From Neorhodopirellula pilleata (GTDB taxonomy: Bacteria; Planctomycetota; Planctomycetia; Pirellulales; Pirellulaceae): 64,000 bases of DNA. A program made the position numbers and the translations under genes. The notes beneath the pieces were generated by a model. That model worked only from the letters and a program-made list of their open reading frames with translations. It did no database searches and was not told where the DNA came from. Each line of letters opens with the position of its first letter. Within the stretch, counting starts at the first letter, position 1. The DNA is taken from NCBI RefSeq assembly GCF_007859915.1, contig NZ_SJPM01000003.1, forward strand, positions 248,001 to 312,000, in the 5' to 3' direction. Of the stretch, positions 54,543 to 62,943 are shown in pieces.

Positions 54543-55172
54543 ATGGACGGAAAAAATTGGCGAATTCGGCCTCCAGTCGATGCGATTGCCGTTTCGGAAT
54601 TCTTTGACTGGACTATTTATACAAATCGTATAACCTTGTGTCCAGGGTTTCTTGGACGGATTTACGGGACTTTCGGTTTGATCCGCCGAGGACTTCTCGG
54701 AACGATTTCTTTGCCTCCACGCTCATCGCCTGCGAATCCGCTCTTGAACTTGCCCATTTCTCAACTTTCCGAGCATTTAGACGCCTCTGCGACCGACGCG
54801 GAGCGGGCTTTGGTCACCGACGCGGATCAAGCGCTCGCCGGCCTGCAGCAAGAACTCAACCGGATCCAGCGTTCGATGCGGCTGACGCTCCAAGAGAAAC
54901 TTCAGGGCTTCGTGGGGCGGACACTTGGGTCGCTCGAGCTGAATATGCGTCTAGCAAAGTTGATCCAAGGGATGTTGGACCAGCATGGTTTCCGAGTTCG
55001 ATGCCACCAATGCGGTCACCCGGCGATCCTGCGGGTCAGTCCACGTAAGGGAATGAACGGAGGGGCGTTCGTGTTTGACCACACGATCGACGGCCGCCGA
55101 ACGTTCCACGGAGGCTCGGCCCAAGTCCCGGCGATCACCCTGGTCGCCAAACCGCAGAGGAACGCTAAGTAA
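54543..55172 (+). CDS. Uncharacterised conserved protein with CxxC motif
   Basis: 209 residues if started at the ATG 54543, but the believable part begins near 54744 (LNLPISQLSEHLDASATDAE), where a TTG could start a protein of 142 residues. A coiled segment (ALAGLQQELNRIQRSMRLTLQEKLQ) is followed by GFRVRCHQCGHPAILRVSPR, one CxxC that may bind metal as half of a zinc site. The family was not recognised. The promoter-like sequence at 54604 favours the shorter form. Confidence 0.5.
   Translation: MDGKNWRIRPPVDAIAVSEFFDWTIYTNRITLCPGFLGRIYGTFGLIRRGLLGTISLPPRSSPANPLLNLPISQLSEHLDASATDAERALVTDADQALAGLQQELNRIQRSMRLTLQEKLQGFVGRTLGSLELNMRLAKLIQGMLDQHGFRVRCHQCGHPAILRVSPRKGMNGGAFVFDHTIDGRRTFHGGSAQVPAITLVAKPQRNAK
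54604..54634 (+). promoter_or_regulatory. Candidate sigma-70 promoter
   Basis: TTGACT (54604-54609) and TATAAC (54629-54634) lie 19 bp apart, slightly wider than the 17-bp optimum, in an A/T-rich stretch unusual for this window. It would start a transcript near 54641 and so exclude the ATG at 54543 as the start of the following gene. Confidence 0.4.
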
Positions 55173-55933
55173 CGCATCAGCGACGTGTCAGTGGCTAGGC
55201 GAATTCGCCGAACCGTCCGTACTGAATCGACGCCATCCTGTGATCCGTGGTCATCAATGACAACCAAGTCTTTATCCAGTGACCGGCCTCACGGCGTCGA
55301 ACGCACTTCCAGAGAAATCGGTGTCATAGGTTCTGGGGAGAGAGGATTCTGGCGTGTTGCCAGCGGACCGCCGCACGACGGGGCGATTCATCGCACCACC
55401 CTGAAGATGGTCACGCCTTTGCAGAATGTTGTTCATGAAAAATTGCTTGACCCACCATCGGGGAGGCCAGATACTGGCCTTCCGACCGACCCGGCGATAA
55501 GTCCGGCCACCCAGAGATAGGTCCCCATGCAATCGGGGATGATTACCTCGTTGTGGCACGAAGTGCACCTCGTGCTTGTGCCCAGTGATACGGTGCTGAG
55601 CACGAGCACGAGCGGGAACGAAAGCCACAATGGAGCCGGGGTTATCCCATCGTACCGTTGAATCCGGGGAATGCCGGCCGAGGAAAAGGGCTGACGCCAA
55701 CACGCCAATCGAGCCGACCATCGACCACACTCAGTGGTGGATCATCGGTGCAAGATTGTCTCGATCGCATCACCAGGAGAGCGCAAGGGGCGTGTCGATT
55801 TAATCGTAACCCGAAGCGTGAGCGAGGGATTCATCACCATTAAGTCCTTTGTATGTATCGCTCGCTCACGCTTCGGGTTTCGATGAGGACTAAATCAACA
55901 GCCCACAAGCGACGCGGCGGCAAAGGGTGTCGG
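55173..55933. other. Gap with degenerate minus-strand frames
   Basis: 761 bp with no convincing gene. Two overlapping minus-strand frames are open, 55272-55730 and 55433-55708. The second encodes two possible membrane helices and CTSCHNEV, which could be a heme or metal motif, but neither looks like an intact known family. They may be remains of one membrane protein gene. The right end is the repeat at 55797-55896. Confidence 0.35.
55797..55896. repeat. Palindromic repeat of family A
   Basis: Arms at 55797-55831 (ATCGTAACCCGAAGCGTGAG then CGAGGGATT) and 55857-55896 (CGCTCGCTCACGCTTCGGGT then TTCGATG and ACTAAATC). It is nearly the same as 26325-26424, including the spacer words CATTAA and TTTGTA. 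It follows the DUF4190-like gene end. Confidence 0.8.
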
Positions 55934-56740
55934 TTAAAGAATCGACGGTGCCACGATCAATTCGCGATGAAATTGGAACAGCGAGACGTGCCATTGTCCG
56001 GTGTTATTTGTTTCGTCGGGGTGCCACTCCAGCAGGATTTGAATTTTTTGATCGATCTTACCACTGGGGTCGATCCAATAGGTGTCCGCTTTCTCGACGC
56101 CGTACTTGACGAACACGTCAACCGGCTGAGCCAATTTCCATTCGATGTCGGGACCGGCTTCCATGACGTTGTCGATGATTCCGCCGCTGGCTTCTTCCAT
56201 TTGTTGGCTGGCGACCTCGTCCTCTGAATAGGCTTTTTCAAGGTCCATCGTACCGAGTTGTCGGTTTTGAACGGGTTTTTGGAGTTCGAGAGCGAGTTCT
56301 TTTTCGCCATTGCCGCACAATTCAAGGAATTCGCGTGCGAAGTATTCCGCCTGCTTGCCCAGCGTTTGCTGTTTCATCGCGGGGATCATCACGCCCGCCG
56401 TACCAAATCCAGATGCCAGCAACAAACCGATCACAGCCGCCGAGGTTCCGGCCGGGCGGACGTTTCCCCATTTTCGCATCGCGATCACGCCGAAAACGAT
56501 CGCCAGGGCCGGAATCACAAGCATTTGCCAAGCGATCGGAGCCCAAAAGCTCAGCATTCCCAAAATCAAACACACGATCCCGCTGGCACGCAGCGGCGGT
56601 ACGTCTTCCTCGCTGACGAGTTGATAGCCCGCTTCGGCACCCATGCGGGGAATCGCGGGCGAATCCAATAAACTCGTTGAGCCACTTGATTTCGCGGGTT
56701 CGGCGGATTTGATGGAGTCGGTGGTCGAAGATTCAGGCAT
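55934..56740 (-). CDS. DUF4190-like membrane protein
   Basis: 268 residues. A Ser-rich N-terminus of about 50 residues, then two helices in DUF4190 arrangement (GIVCLILGMLSFWAPIAWQM, ALAIVFGVIAMRKWG) and a third (TSAAVIGLLLASGFGTAGVM), then a soluble C-terminal domain of about 130 residues ending in strands. Function unknown. It lies 92 bp downstream of lpxB on the same strand. Confidence 0.65.
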   Translation of the reverse strand: MPESSTTDSIKSAEPAKSSGSTSLLDSPAIPRMGAEAGYQLVSEEDVPPLRASGIVCLILGMLSFWAPIAWQMLVIPALAIVFGVIAMRKWGNVRPAGTSAAVIGLLLASGFGTAGVMIPAMKQQTLGKQAEYFAREFLELCGNGEKELALELQKPVQNRQLGTMDLEKAYSEDEVASQQMEEASGGIIDNVMEAGPDIEWKLAQPVDVFVKYGVEKADTYWIDPSGKIDQKIQILLEWHPDETNNTGQWHVSLFQFHRELIVAPSIL

Positions 56741-56832
56741 GGCGGGCGGATAATCGAGCGGGCAGATGATCGGGTAATTGCAATCGGGCGGACGATCGTC
56801 GCGCGACGTTCAAAACAACAAACAGGAATCCG

Positions 56833-58062
56833 CTACGCAGCACGGGCCAGAATGGTTTGCTGATTGCACCCGAGTTGCTCGATCAAAAAATTCGCGGCCC
56901 TCTCGGACGCGCCGGGTTGGCCGTACTTTTCACGTAAGCGATCCAAATCGCCGCAGACACGACTGTAGTAAAATCGGTCATCGAGCATGGCACTGATTGT
57001 CTCGTGAAGAAAATCGATCGCGGGCTCGGGCTCGCCTACGGACACAAATTCTGGAAAAACCTTCCGCTGACCCATTAAATTCGGCAACGTAACGCTGTCG
57101 ACTCGCAACACCCGTTTACCAACCGCATGCAGCAACCTTCCGACACGATAGATCACGGCGGCGGGGGTGCCCCGGGCCATCAGCTCCAGGCTGACCGAGC
57201 CGCTGACCATCATCGCGCAGTGAGCCGTTTCGATGACCTCCGAAGTGCGATCGACGAAGAAATCGATCGGCAAGTGCCGATCCGTAGGTGTCAGTTGCTG
57301 GCGGCACCACAGGCAATGGCGATCGCGATAGGCGGCAACCGCGAATCGTGTGACCGGCGACGACTGGCTCAACCGACGGATCGTTTCGAGCATGATGGGA
57401 AAGTTCCGATGCACTTCATGATCACGTGAGCCCGGCAGCACCGCGACCAGCTTTGAATCGGACTGGTCGAGATCGCTGTCGTTGTCGATGGAAAACGCAT
57501 CCAACTGACGCATCGTGATTTCGTCGAGTTGCTTTTGAGCGACCGCATCGAAGAACGGATGGCCGACGAAGGTCGTTGGAATGCCGTGTTGGTTGAAGTA
57601 CGACGTTTCGATCGGCAATACCGTCATCACATGGTCGACGTTTCGACGCATTTTCTTGACCCGCCAACCGCCCCAAGCCCACAGTTGCGGCGGGCAATAG
57701 TAATAAACGGGAATGCCGTATTTCTTTGCCCGCTTGGCGATATGCCAATTGAAGCCGGGAAAATCGACCAGTACGACGCCGTCGATCTCGCCCGAACGAA
57801 ACACGGCTTCGGCTTGGTCGGCGAAGCGAAAAAACTCTCTCAGTTTGGGCAAAACTTCCAAGATGCCCACCACGGCGTGTCCGGTCAGATCGAGGTCCAG
57901 CCGACAGCCGGCTCGTCGCATTTCTGGGCCGCCGAATCCGCGCACGTTGATCCGCTCAACCGTTCGATTGGAGACCGATCGGTTGTGGAGTTGTTCGATC
58001 AGCCTCGCGGCATGCTGATCACCGCTCGGTTCACCGACTGAAAAAAAGAGCGTCTTGGTCAC
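56833..58062 (-). CDS. lpxB: Lipid-A-disaccharide synthase
   Basis: 409 residues from a GTG at 58062 (VTKTLFFSVGEPSGDQHAARL); the frame is open to 58365 but would overlap the divergent gene at 58246 and lacks homology. Family motifs: GEPSGD, VLVDFPGFNWHIAKRAK, PPQLWAWGGWRVKKM, and LPGSRDHEVHRNFPIML. It joins lipid X to UDP-diacylglucosamine in lipid A synthesis on the cytoplasmic membrane face. It implies an outer membrane with lipid A. No other lpx gene is near. Confidence 0.94.
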   Translation of the reverse strand: MTKTLFFSVGEPSGDQHAARLIEQLHNRSVSNRTVERINVRGFGGPEMRRAGCRLDLDLTGHAVVGILEVLPKLREFFRFADQAEAVFRSGEIDGVVLVDFPGFNWHIAKRAKKYGIPVYYYCPPQLWAWGGWRVKKMRRNVDHVMTVLPIETSYFNQHGIPTTFVGHPFFDAVAQKQLDEITMRQLDAFSIDNDSDLDQSDSKLVAVLPGSRDHEVHRNFPIMLETIRRLSQSSPVTRFAVAAYRDRHCLWCRQQLTPTDRHLPIDFFVDRTSEVIETAHCAMMVSGSVSLELMARGTPAAVIYRVGRLLHAVGKRVLRVDSVTLPNLMGQRKVFPEFVSVGEPEPAIDFLHETISAMLDDRFYYSRVCGDLDRLREKYGQPGASERAANFLIEQLGCNQQTILARAA

Positions 58063-58245
58063 CGCAATCGCCTTCCATGAGTAATCGCTTCGTTGCCGCC
58101 TGTGGCGGGTTGTGGTGCGGACCAAATCAACAGGTCGCCAGCGAGACGCTACTGAAAAGTGCCGGTCCGTCGCAAGGCATCGTCGATGCGTTAGACTGCA
58201 CCGACGCACTTCCGTCCCATTACTCGATGCCTCTTTTAAGTCACT

Positions 58246-59064
58246 ATGAAGTACGCGATCTGCAATGAAACGTTTCAGGACATGCCCTTGACCGAGGCAC
58301 TCCAGCTCGCCGCCGACGCAGGATACACCGGCTGGGAAGTCGCTCCGTTCATGCTCGCCGGCCACGTCGATGCCTTTTCGGTCGAGGATCGCCGGTCGTA
58401 TCGCCGGTGTGTGGAAGACGCTGGGTTACAAATTATCGGCTTGCACTGGTTGTTGGCCAAAACCGAGGGCCTTCATTTGACGACCGCCGATGCGGCCACC
58501 CGAGACCGAACGACACAGTATCTCATTAAGTTGACGCATCTTTGCGCGGATTTAGGCGGCGATTTAATGGTCCTGGGATCGCCCGCTCAACGAAACCGAA
58601 CCGAGGGTCAGACGATCGACGAGGCGATGCAGCGTGCCGCGAGCGTTCTCAGCGGCGTGGTGCCGGCACTGCGTGAACGCGGCGTTCGGATCGCCCTGGA
58701 ACCGCTCGGTCCCGCCGAGGGCGATTTTCTCAATACCGCCGACCAAGCCTGTCAATTGCAAGCCATGATCGGCGACGACTCGATCGGGCTGCATTTGGAC
58801 GTCAAAGCGATGAGCAGTGAGTCCGAAGCGATCGATCAGGTCATCCGCAATCATGCCGAGGCGATGATCCATTTTCACGCTAACGACCCCAACCTGCTTG
58901 GACCGGGAATGGGCGAGGTAAAATTCGAACCGATCATGGCCGCATTGCGTGCGATCGACTACGACGGATGGGTCAGCGTGGAGGTATTTGACTACTCCCC
59001 TGGGGCGGAGGTTTTGGCCAATCAAAGCATCGAAAATCTTCGAGCTGCGGTCGCGATGGGCTGA
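58246..59064 (+). CDS. Sugar phosphate isomerase/epimerase (TIM barrel)
   Basis: 272 residues of the AP-endonuclease-2/xylose-isomerase-like TIM-barrel family. Supporting segments: GYTGWEVAPFML, GLHWLLAKTEGLHL, MVLGSPAQRNRTEGQ, RIALEPLG, GLHLDVKAM, IHFHANDPN and GWVSVEVFDY, with Glu and His residues in the metal-binding places. The substrate is not determined; planctomycetes carry many such enzymes for sugar degradation. It is divergent from lpxB. Confidence 0.87.
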   Translation: MKYAICNETFQDMPLTEALQLAADAGYTGWEVAPFMLAGHVDAFSVEDRRSYRRCVEDAGLQIIGLHWLLAKTEGLHLTTADAATRDRTTQYLIKLTHLCADLGGDLMVLGSPAQRNRTEGQTIDEAMQRAASVLSGVVPALRERGVRIALEPLGPAEGDFLNTADQACQLQAMIGDDSIGLHLDVKAMSSESEAIDQVIRNHAEAMIHFHANDPNLLGPGMGEVKFEPIMAALRAIDYDGWVSVEVFDYSPGAEVLANQSIENLRAAVAMG

Positions 59065-59147
59065 ATTTCCGACTTCGTAGGAGTACAATGCCGGCTGATC
59101 GATGATCGATCATGGTTTCTGCTCCCCTATGTTAAAGCGGTTCGTTC

Positions 59148-60803
59148 ATGTTGGTTACGCAGTGCCCACGCTGTCAGGAATCCGTCCGAGTTCCTGATTC
59201 CATTTGTGCCGATCGGGGTGCCTCCACAACGCAAGTTAAATGCCCCTGGTGTTTGGCCACCATGTCCACGTCGGAAATCAAAGCGGCGATCCCGCCTGCA
59301 CTGGTGATTCTTGGCGACGAAGCTGAATTGGAAACCGCCGGCGTTGCGGCCGATTCGTGGTCGGCGGGTGAAGCAATGGGCAGTGAAGCAATCGGCGGCG
59401 AAGCTGCCTTGGGGCTCGGTTCCTCGCTCGGGGCGGCGGCCGTTCGTGGCTCGGATTCGATGGGGATGATCTCGGACTTCGAAGATCACGATGAAACGTT
59501 TGATCAATCGCAACTCGACACCGTCGCGGAGATCGAACCGATCAACTTAGCTTCCGACGAATTTTCGGCCGATGATTCCGATGAAGAGTCGATGGAACTC
59601 GAAGAGATGGAGTTGATCTCGGGCGAGTCATCCGAAATTGACGAGGAGTCCGACCTAGACGAGTATGAGATCCCAAATCAGTCGGACGATACCGAGCCCT
59701 CGCCTTCGGTCGCACCGGTCATGATGGACATCGAGGCGACGCGTCGACGACGCAGTGGTGGACCAGCGTGGAAGTCGATCGTCGGTGTGGCCTTGGGCGG
59801 TTTGCTGTCTCTGCCGATCGTTGGCGGTCTCTTGCACGTTTTGGGAAAGCCGGTGCCGGTGATCGGTCCGATCCTCAACGAGTACATCCCGATGGGGAAC
59901 CAATCGGTTGCCAAGCGAGCTTCGGCACCGATGGCGATTGATCCGCCGGTCCTACTCGATAACGAACCTGTGCAAGGCCGTTCGCTCGCCGATGAATTGT
60001 CTCCCTCCGAGCTAAATCCAGGAGGCATGGCACCGGCGGATGCCGCTTTGGCTGAAATCACAGGTGATTCGCAACCTACCGAGCCAAGCTTGCCTGATTT
60101 GGCAACCGAAACGGAGCCGATGGAGACCGACGCGGGGTTTCCGTTTCCCGAAACGGTCCCAGGTAGCGATCCTTCGCTTCCCGTCGTGGAGGAACTGAAC
60201 GCGGATTCGCCAGATACCTCGTCGGGTGCCTCACCGGCGACCGATCTGTTCGGCGCTGCGACGATGCGGGCCGAAGAAAGCAAGCCGGCCACATCTGAAC
60301 CAATCGCAGTTGAGCCAATCGCAGTTGAACCGGCCGCACCCGCTTTCGACGTCGCCGGGGAGGTCAGTCGATTGAAACAATCACTCACTGCGATTTCGTC
60401 CATGCCTGCGGGAGACGCAGGTCGTGCCAAGGCGGTCAACCAACTCTATGCGGATCTCTCCGAATTGGCGGGCCAAGCCGATGGCGACTCGATTGAGAAA
60501 GCTCGGCCGTTGATGGCCGAACTGAATTCGGACATGTCGCTCGTTAAAGCGTTCGCGCTGGCCGCTCCAACTTGGCTGGACCGAACCGAATCCCAGCGTG
60601 AGACGAATGGTGCGGTGGTCGTCGGCAAACTATCCGGCGAACCTGGCAACGCATCGATTTTGCTAAGTAATAAACAAGCGGTGTCGGTGAGCCTGCCGAA
60701 CGGCATGACGGAGGTTCCCGGCGGAATCCAAGTCGGTCTGGGCAAGATCGAGGGCTCCGGCGATACCAAGTCAATTGCGATCGAACTGCTGCAAGGTCTT
60801 TAA
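59148..60803 (+). CDS. Zinc-ribbon membrane protein with acidic linkers
   Basis: 551 residues. N-terminal zinc ribbon (CPRC at 6-9, CPWC near residue 32-35). An acidic linker follows, then one membrane helix around residues 207-230 (IVGVALGGLLSLPIVGGLLH). Then a Pro/Glu/Ser-rich stretch containing EPIAVEPIAVEP, and a last domain of about 150 residues with helical and beta parts. The C-terminal domain is probably extracytoplasmic. Function unknown. Stand-alone gene. Confidence 0.65.
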   Translation: MLVTQCPRCQESVRVPDSICADRGASTTQVKCPWCLATMSTSEIKAAIPPALVILGDEAELETAGVAADSWSAGEAMGSEAIGGEAALGLGSSLGAAAVRGSDSMGMISDFEDHDETFDQSQLDTVAEIEPINLASDEFSADDSDEESMELEEMELISGESSEIDEESDLDEYEIPNQSDDTEPSPSVAPVMMDIEATRRRRSGGPAWKSIVGVALGGLLSLPIVGGLLHVLGKPVPVIGPILNEYIPMGNQSVAKRASAPMAIDPPVLLDNEPVQGRSLADELSPSELNPGGMAPADAALAEITGDSQPTEPSLPDLATETEPMETDAGFPFPETVPGSDPSLPVVEELNADSPDTSSGASPATDLFGAATMRAEESKPATSEPIAVEPIAVEPAAPAFDVAGEVSRLKQSLTAISSMPAGDAGRAKAVNQLYADLSELAGQADGDSIEKARPLMAELNSDMSLVKAFALAAPTWLDRTESQRETNGAVVVGKLSGEPGNASILLSNKQAVSVSLPNGMTEVPGGIQVGLGKIEGSGDTKSIAIELLQGL

Positions 60804-60880
60804 GCTGCGATCACTTCGCCGTGGCGTCGACGTTTTTTGACGTGCTGAATGTCGTCGGCCGTAAGCTCACATCGCGCCCA

Positions 60881-61381
60881 TTACAGAATGTTTTCGCTGA
60901 TCCACTGAATCAAATTCATCGACGCTTCGATCTGCCGAGCAATCCGTTGTGATTCGTTCAGGTGAACGCGTCGATGAAGAACTCGGGGCTCATGGGTCGC
61001 AATACGGCGAGCCAAGCAAAAGAATACTTCGCCGTCGTGATCCGCCGGAGCGTCTGGTCCAAAATGACCGGTGACCGCAGCCGTCCAATCGGCCTCGGGG
61101 CAAGCTTCGAGCAAACAGGTCGCCATGGCTTCGGTCGTTGCACGGCTTTCGGCCGAATGGATGTCAATGATCTGCTTGGGCACACCGAGCCACGCTTGTT
61201 TGCTGGCGATCCGGTAAGTCACCATCGAACCACAGAACACATTGGACGCCCCTGGCACGCCGCCGATGATCGCGGCCGCCATCCCGCTGGTACAACTTTC
61301 CGCCAAGGCGAGTCGCTCGCCTCGCGACTTCAATCGCTCGACTAAGGTCGATGCCACTAAGTCAGTGCTGTTTGGCCACAT
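60881..61381 (-). CDS. pncC: Nicotinamide-nucleotide amidohydrolase (CinA C-terminal family)
   Basis: 166 residues, matching the PncC/CinA C-terminal domain alone. Signature ALAESCTSGMAAAIIGGVPGAS with the catalytic Ser, and GSMVTYRIASKQAWLGVP. It deamidates NMN to nicotinate mononucleotide. It lacks the N-terminal molybdopterin-binding-like domain of full CinA. It sits 17 bp after the acyltransferase gene. Confidence 0.9.
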   Translation of the reverse strand: MWPNSTDLVASTLVERLKSRGERLALAESCTSGMAAAIIGGVPGASNVFCGSMVTYRIASKQAWLGVPKQIIDIHSAESRATTEAMATCLLEACPEADWTAAVTGHFGPDAPADHDGEVFFCLARRIATHEPRVLHRRVHLNESQRIARQIEASMNLIQWISENIL

Positions 61382-61398
61382 TCAATGTTTACCTGGAT

Positions 61399-62421
61399 TC
61401 AACTAATAGCTCGACGCATTGTCCCGTTTCGATAGTCGTGATACAAGCCGCGAATTCGCAATGTGAGCGGTTGTTCGATTCGATGTGTGATCAAGATCGC
61501 CAAGCAGAACGAAAACACAATCACGATCGCCAAACAAAGATTTGCCGGCACGCCGGCCCGATTGAATGCGTACATCAAAACGCAACCAAGATTGTTGTGG
61601 CCGAGGTACAGTGCGTAGGAAATCGTGCTGATGTACACAAATGGTTTCAAGCGTAAGATCGGTATCCGGCCCCAGGCGGCCATTGTCACCATGGCAATGA
61701 TCAAGATTGTGGCGACCGGATTGTGTTTGCCATGATCGATGCAATGAAATACCAGAACAGAAATCGCAATGCCGATCACGTTGTTCCGAAAACGCCCCAC
61801 GCCGGTTTTGATCATGTAAAGCAGGAATCCGATCGCGAACATCGGAATGTAGTCGAGCACGAGTAACTGTCGCACCGCCGTCGCGCAGGCAAACCCAAAC
61901 GTGTCTGCGTAAGTCGCTTTCAACGCATCAAGCGTCGGGCATAGGATCAACGACGCGGCCAACAGCCCGCCCCAACCGACCCAATAATGTTTCAGACCTC
62001 CCCAACAATAAAGCACTGTCAAAACGGCATAGAACAACATTTCGACTTGCAACGTCCACATCACCGGATCGATGCACTCGAAACCAAACACTCGCGGCAT
62101 CAGAGTTAAGTTAGCGAGTAATTGGCTCGTCGAAATCGGATGGTCATTCAGGGGCGCGCACAGGTTGAGCAGAACGTTCGCCCCGATGACCAATAAGAAC
62201 AACGGCACGATCCGGATCAATCGAGCGGCGACAAAGTCAGTCGGATCGCCACGCCGCATCAACGACATGCTGTTGACGAATCCGGATAGCATCAAGAACA
62301 TCATCACTCCGTAAGCACCGAACGGCCACTGCCAACCCAACGGCGTGGTGAATCCGTACTTCACGTGATATACGTGCGTGAAATGGAATAACACTAAATT
62401 GATCGCAGCCATCGCTCGCAA
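61399..62421 (-). CDS. Membrane acyltransferase (OafA/acyltransferase-3 family)
   Basis: 340 residues from a TTG at 62421, with about nine to ten membrane helices. The family N-terminus continues upstream in the same frame: HQRILELDALRAMAAINLVLFHF, of which only RAM onward is after the TTG. Between the in-frame stop at 62503 and the TTG there is no ATG, GTG or TTG, but ATC and ATT occur at 62490 and 62487, giving IITTSALSNLSTRPHQRILEL. Conserved active-site features: FHFTH in helix 1 and RLIRIVP. It would O-acylate a surface sugar or lipid. Probably co-transcribed with pncC. Confidence 0.85.
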   Translation of the reverse strand: MRAMAAINLVLFHFTHVYHVKYGFTTPLGWQWPFGAYGVMMFLMLSGFVNSMSLMRRGDPTDFVAARLIRIVPLFLLVIGANVLLNLCAPLNDHPISTSQLLANLTLMPRVFGFECIDPVMWTLQVEMLFYAVLTVLYCWGGLKHYWVGWGGLLAASLILCPTLDALKATYADTFGFACATAVRQLLVLDYIPMFAIGFLLYMIKTGVGRFRNNVIGIAISVLVFHCIDHGKHNPVATILIIAMVTMAAWGRIPILRLKPFVYISTISYALYLGHNNLGCVLMYAFNRAGVPANLCLAIVIVFSFCLAILITHRIEQPLTLRIRGLYHDYRNGTMRRAIS

Positions 62422-62943
62422 GGCGTCGAGTTCGAGGATGCGTTGATGCGGTCGTGTCGACAGGTTTGAAAGGGCAGAAGTCGTAATGATGTTTCTCTGT
62501 TCTCATCGGGGCGTGCGGTCGCCTTGGGACGTGATTCAAACGAACGCACTCCAATCTATCTTGTCTTTGAGAGCGATCTTCAAGAATTGAGCTCGGGTTG
62601 ACCCGAAGAAATGGGGCGACTCAGATGAATTCGACAGGTCAGGTCGATTGAAATAGTGGTAACGATTCTGACGATTCGACCTGGCCGGAAAAGGATGGGT
62701 TTGCCCGAAAGGAATCGGTTTGATTGGGAAAGCGATCCCGTCGCATCTAAAACTAGTGCTGTAACCTAATCAGTGTTGAGGGTGCACGTGGTAGCTGAAA
62801 TGACGCATTGAGCAAGTGGCGGTGACTTTCGGTCGCCGTTTTAGGACTTGGCGACTAAAAGTCGCCACCACTTATTTTTTATGCGATGCTTAGCGGTCCA
62901 CAAGCACTCCAAACACACTCGTTTTTTCTAAATCTTGTCTTTC
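62422..62943. other. Intergenic region with GACTAAAAGTC hairpin
   Basis: 522 bp between the divergent acyltransferase and M50 genes (less if the former starts at 62487). GGCGACTAAAAGTCGCC (62852-62868) is a perfect 7-bp stem with an AAA loop; a related GGTGACTTTCGGTCGCC lies just before it. No gene was found. The first bases after 62422 probably encode the acyltransferase N-terminus. Confidence 0.5.

Noticed and set aside
55272..55730. 152-codon minus-strand gene
   Set aside because: It overlaps another open frame of equal quality and neither has a recognisable family; it is reported as a degenerate gap instead.
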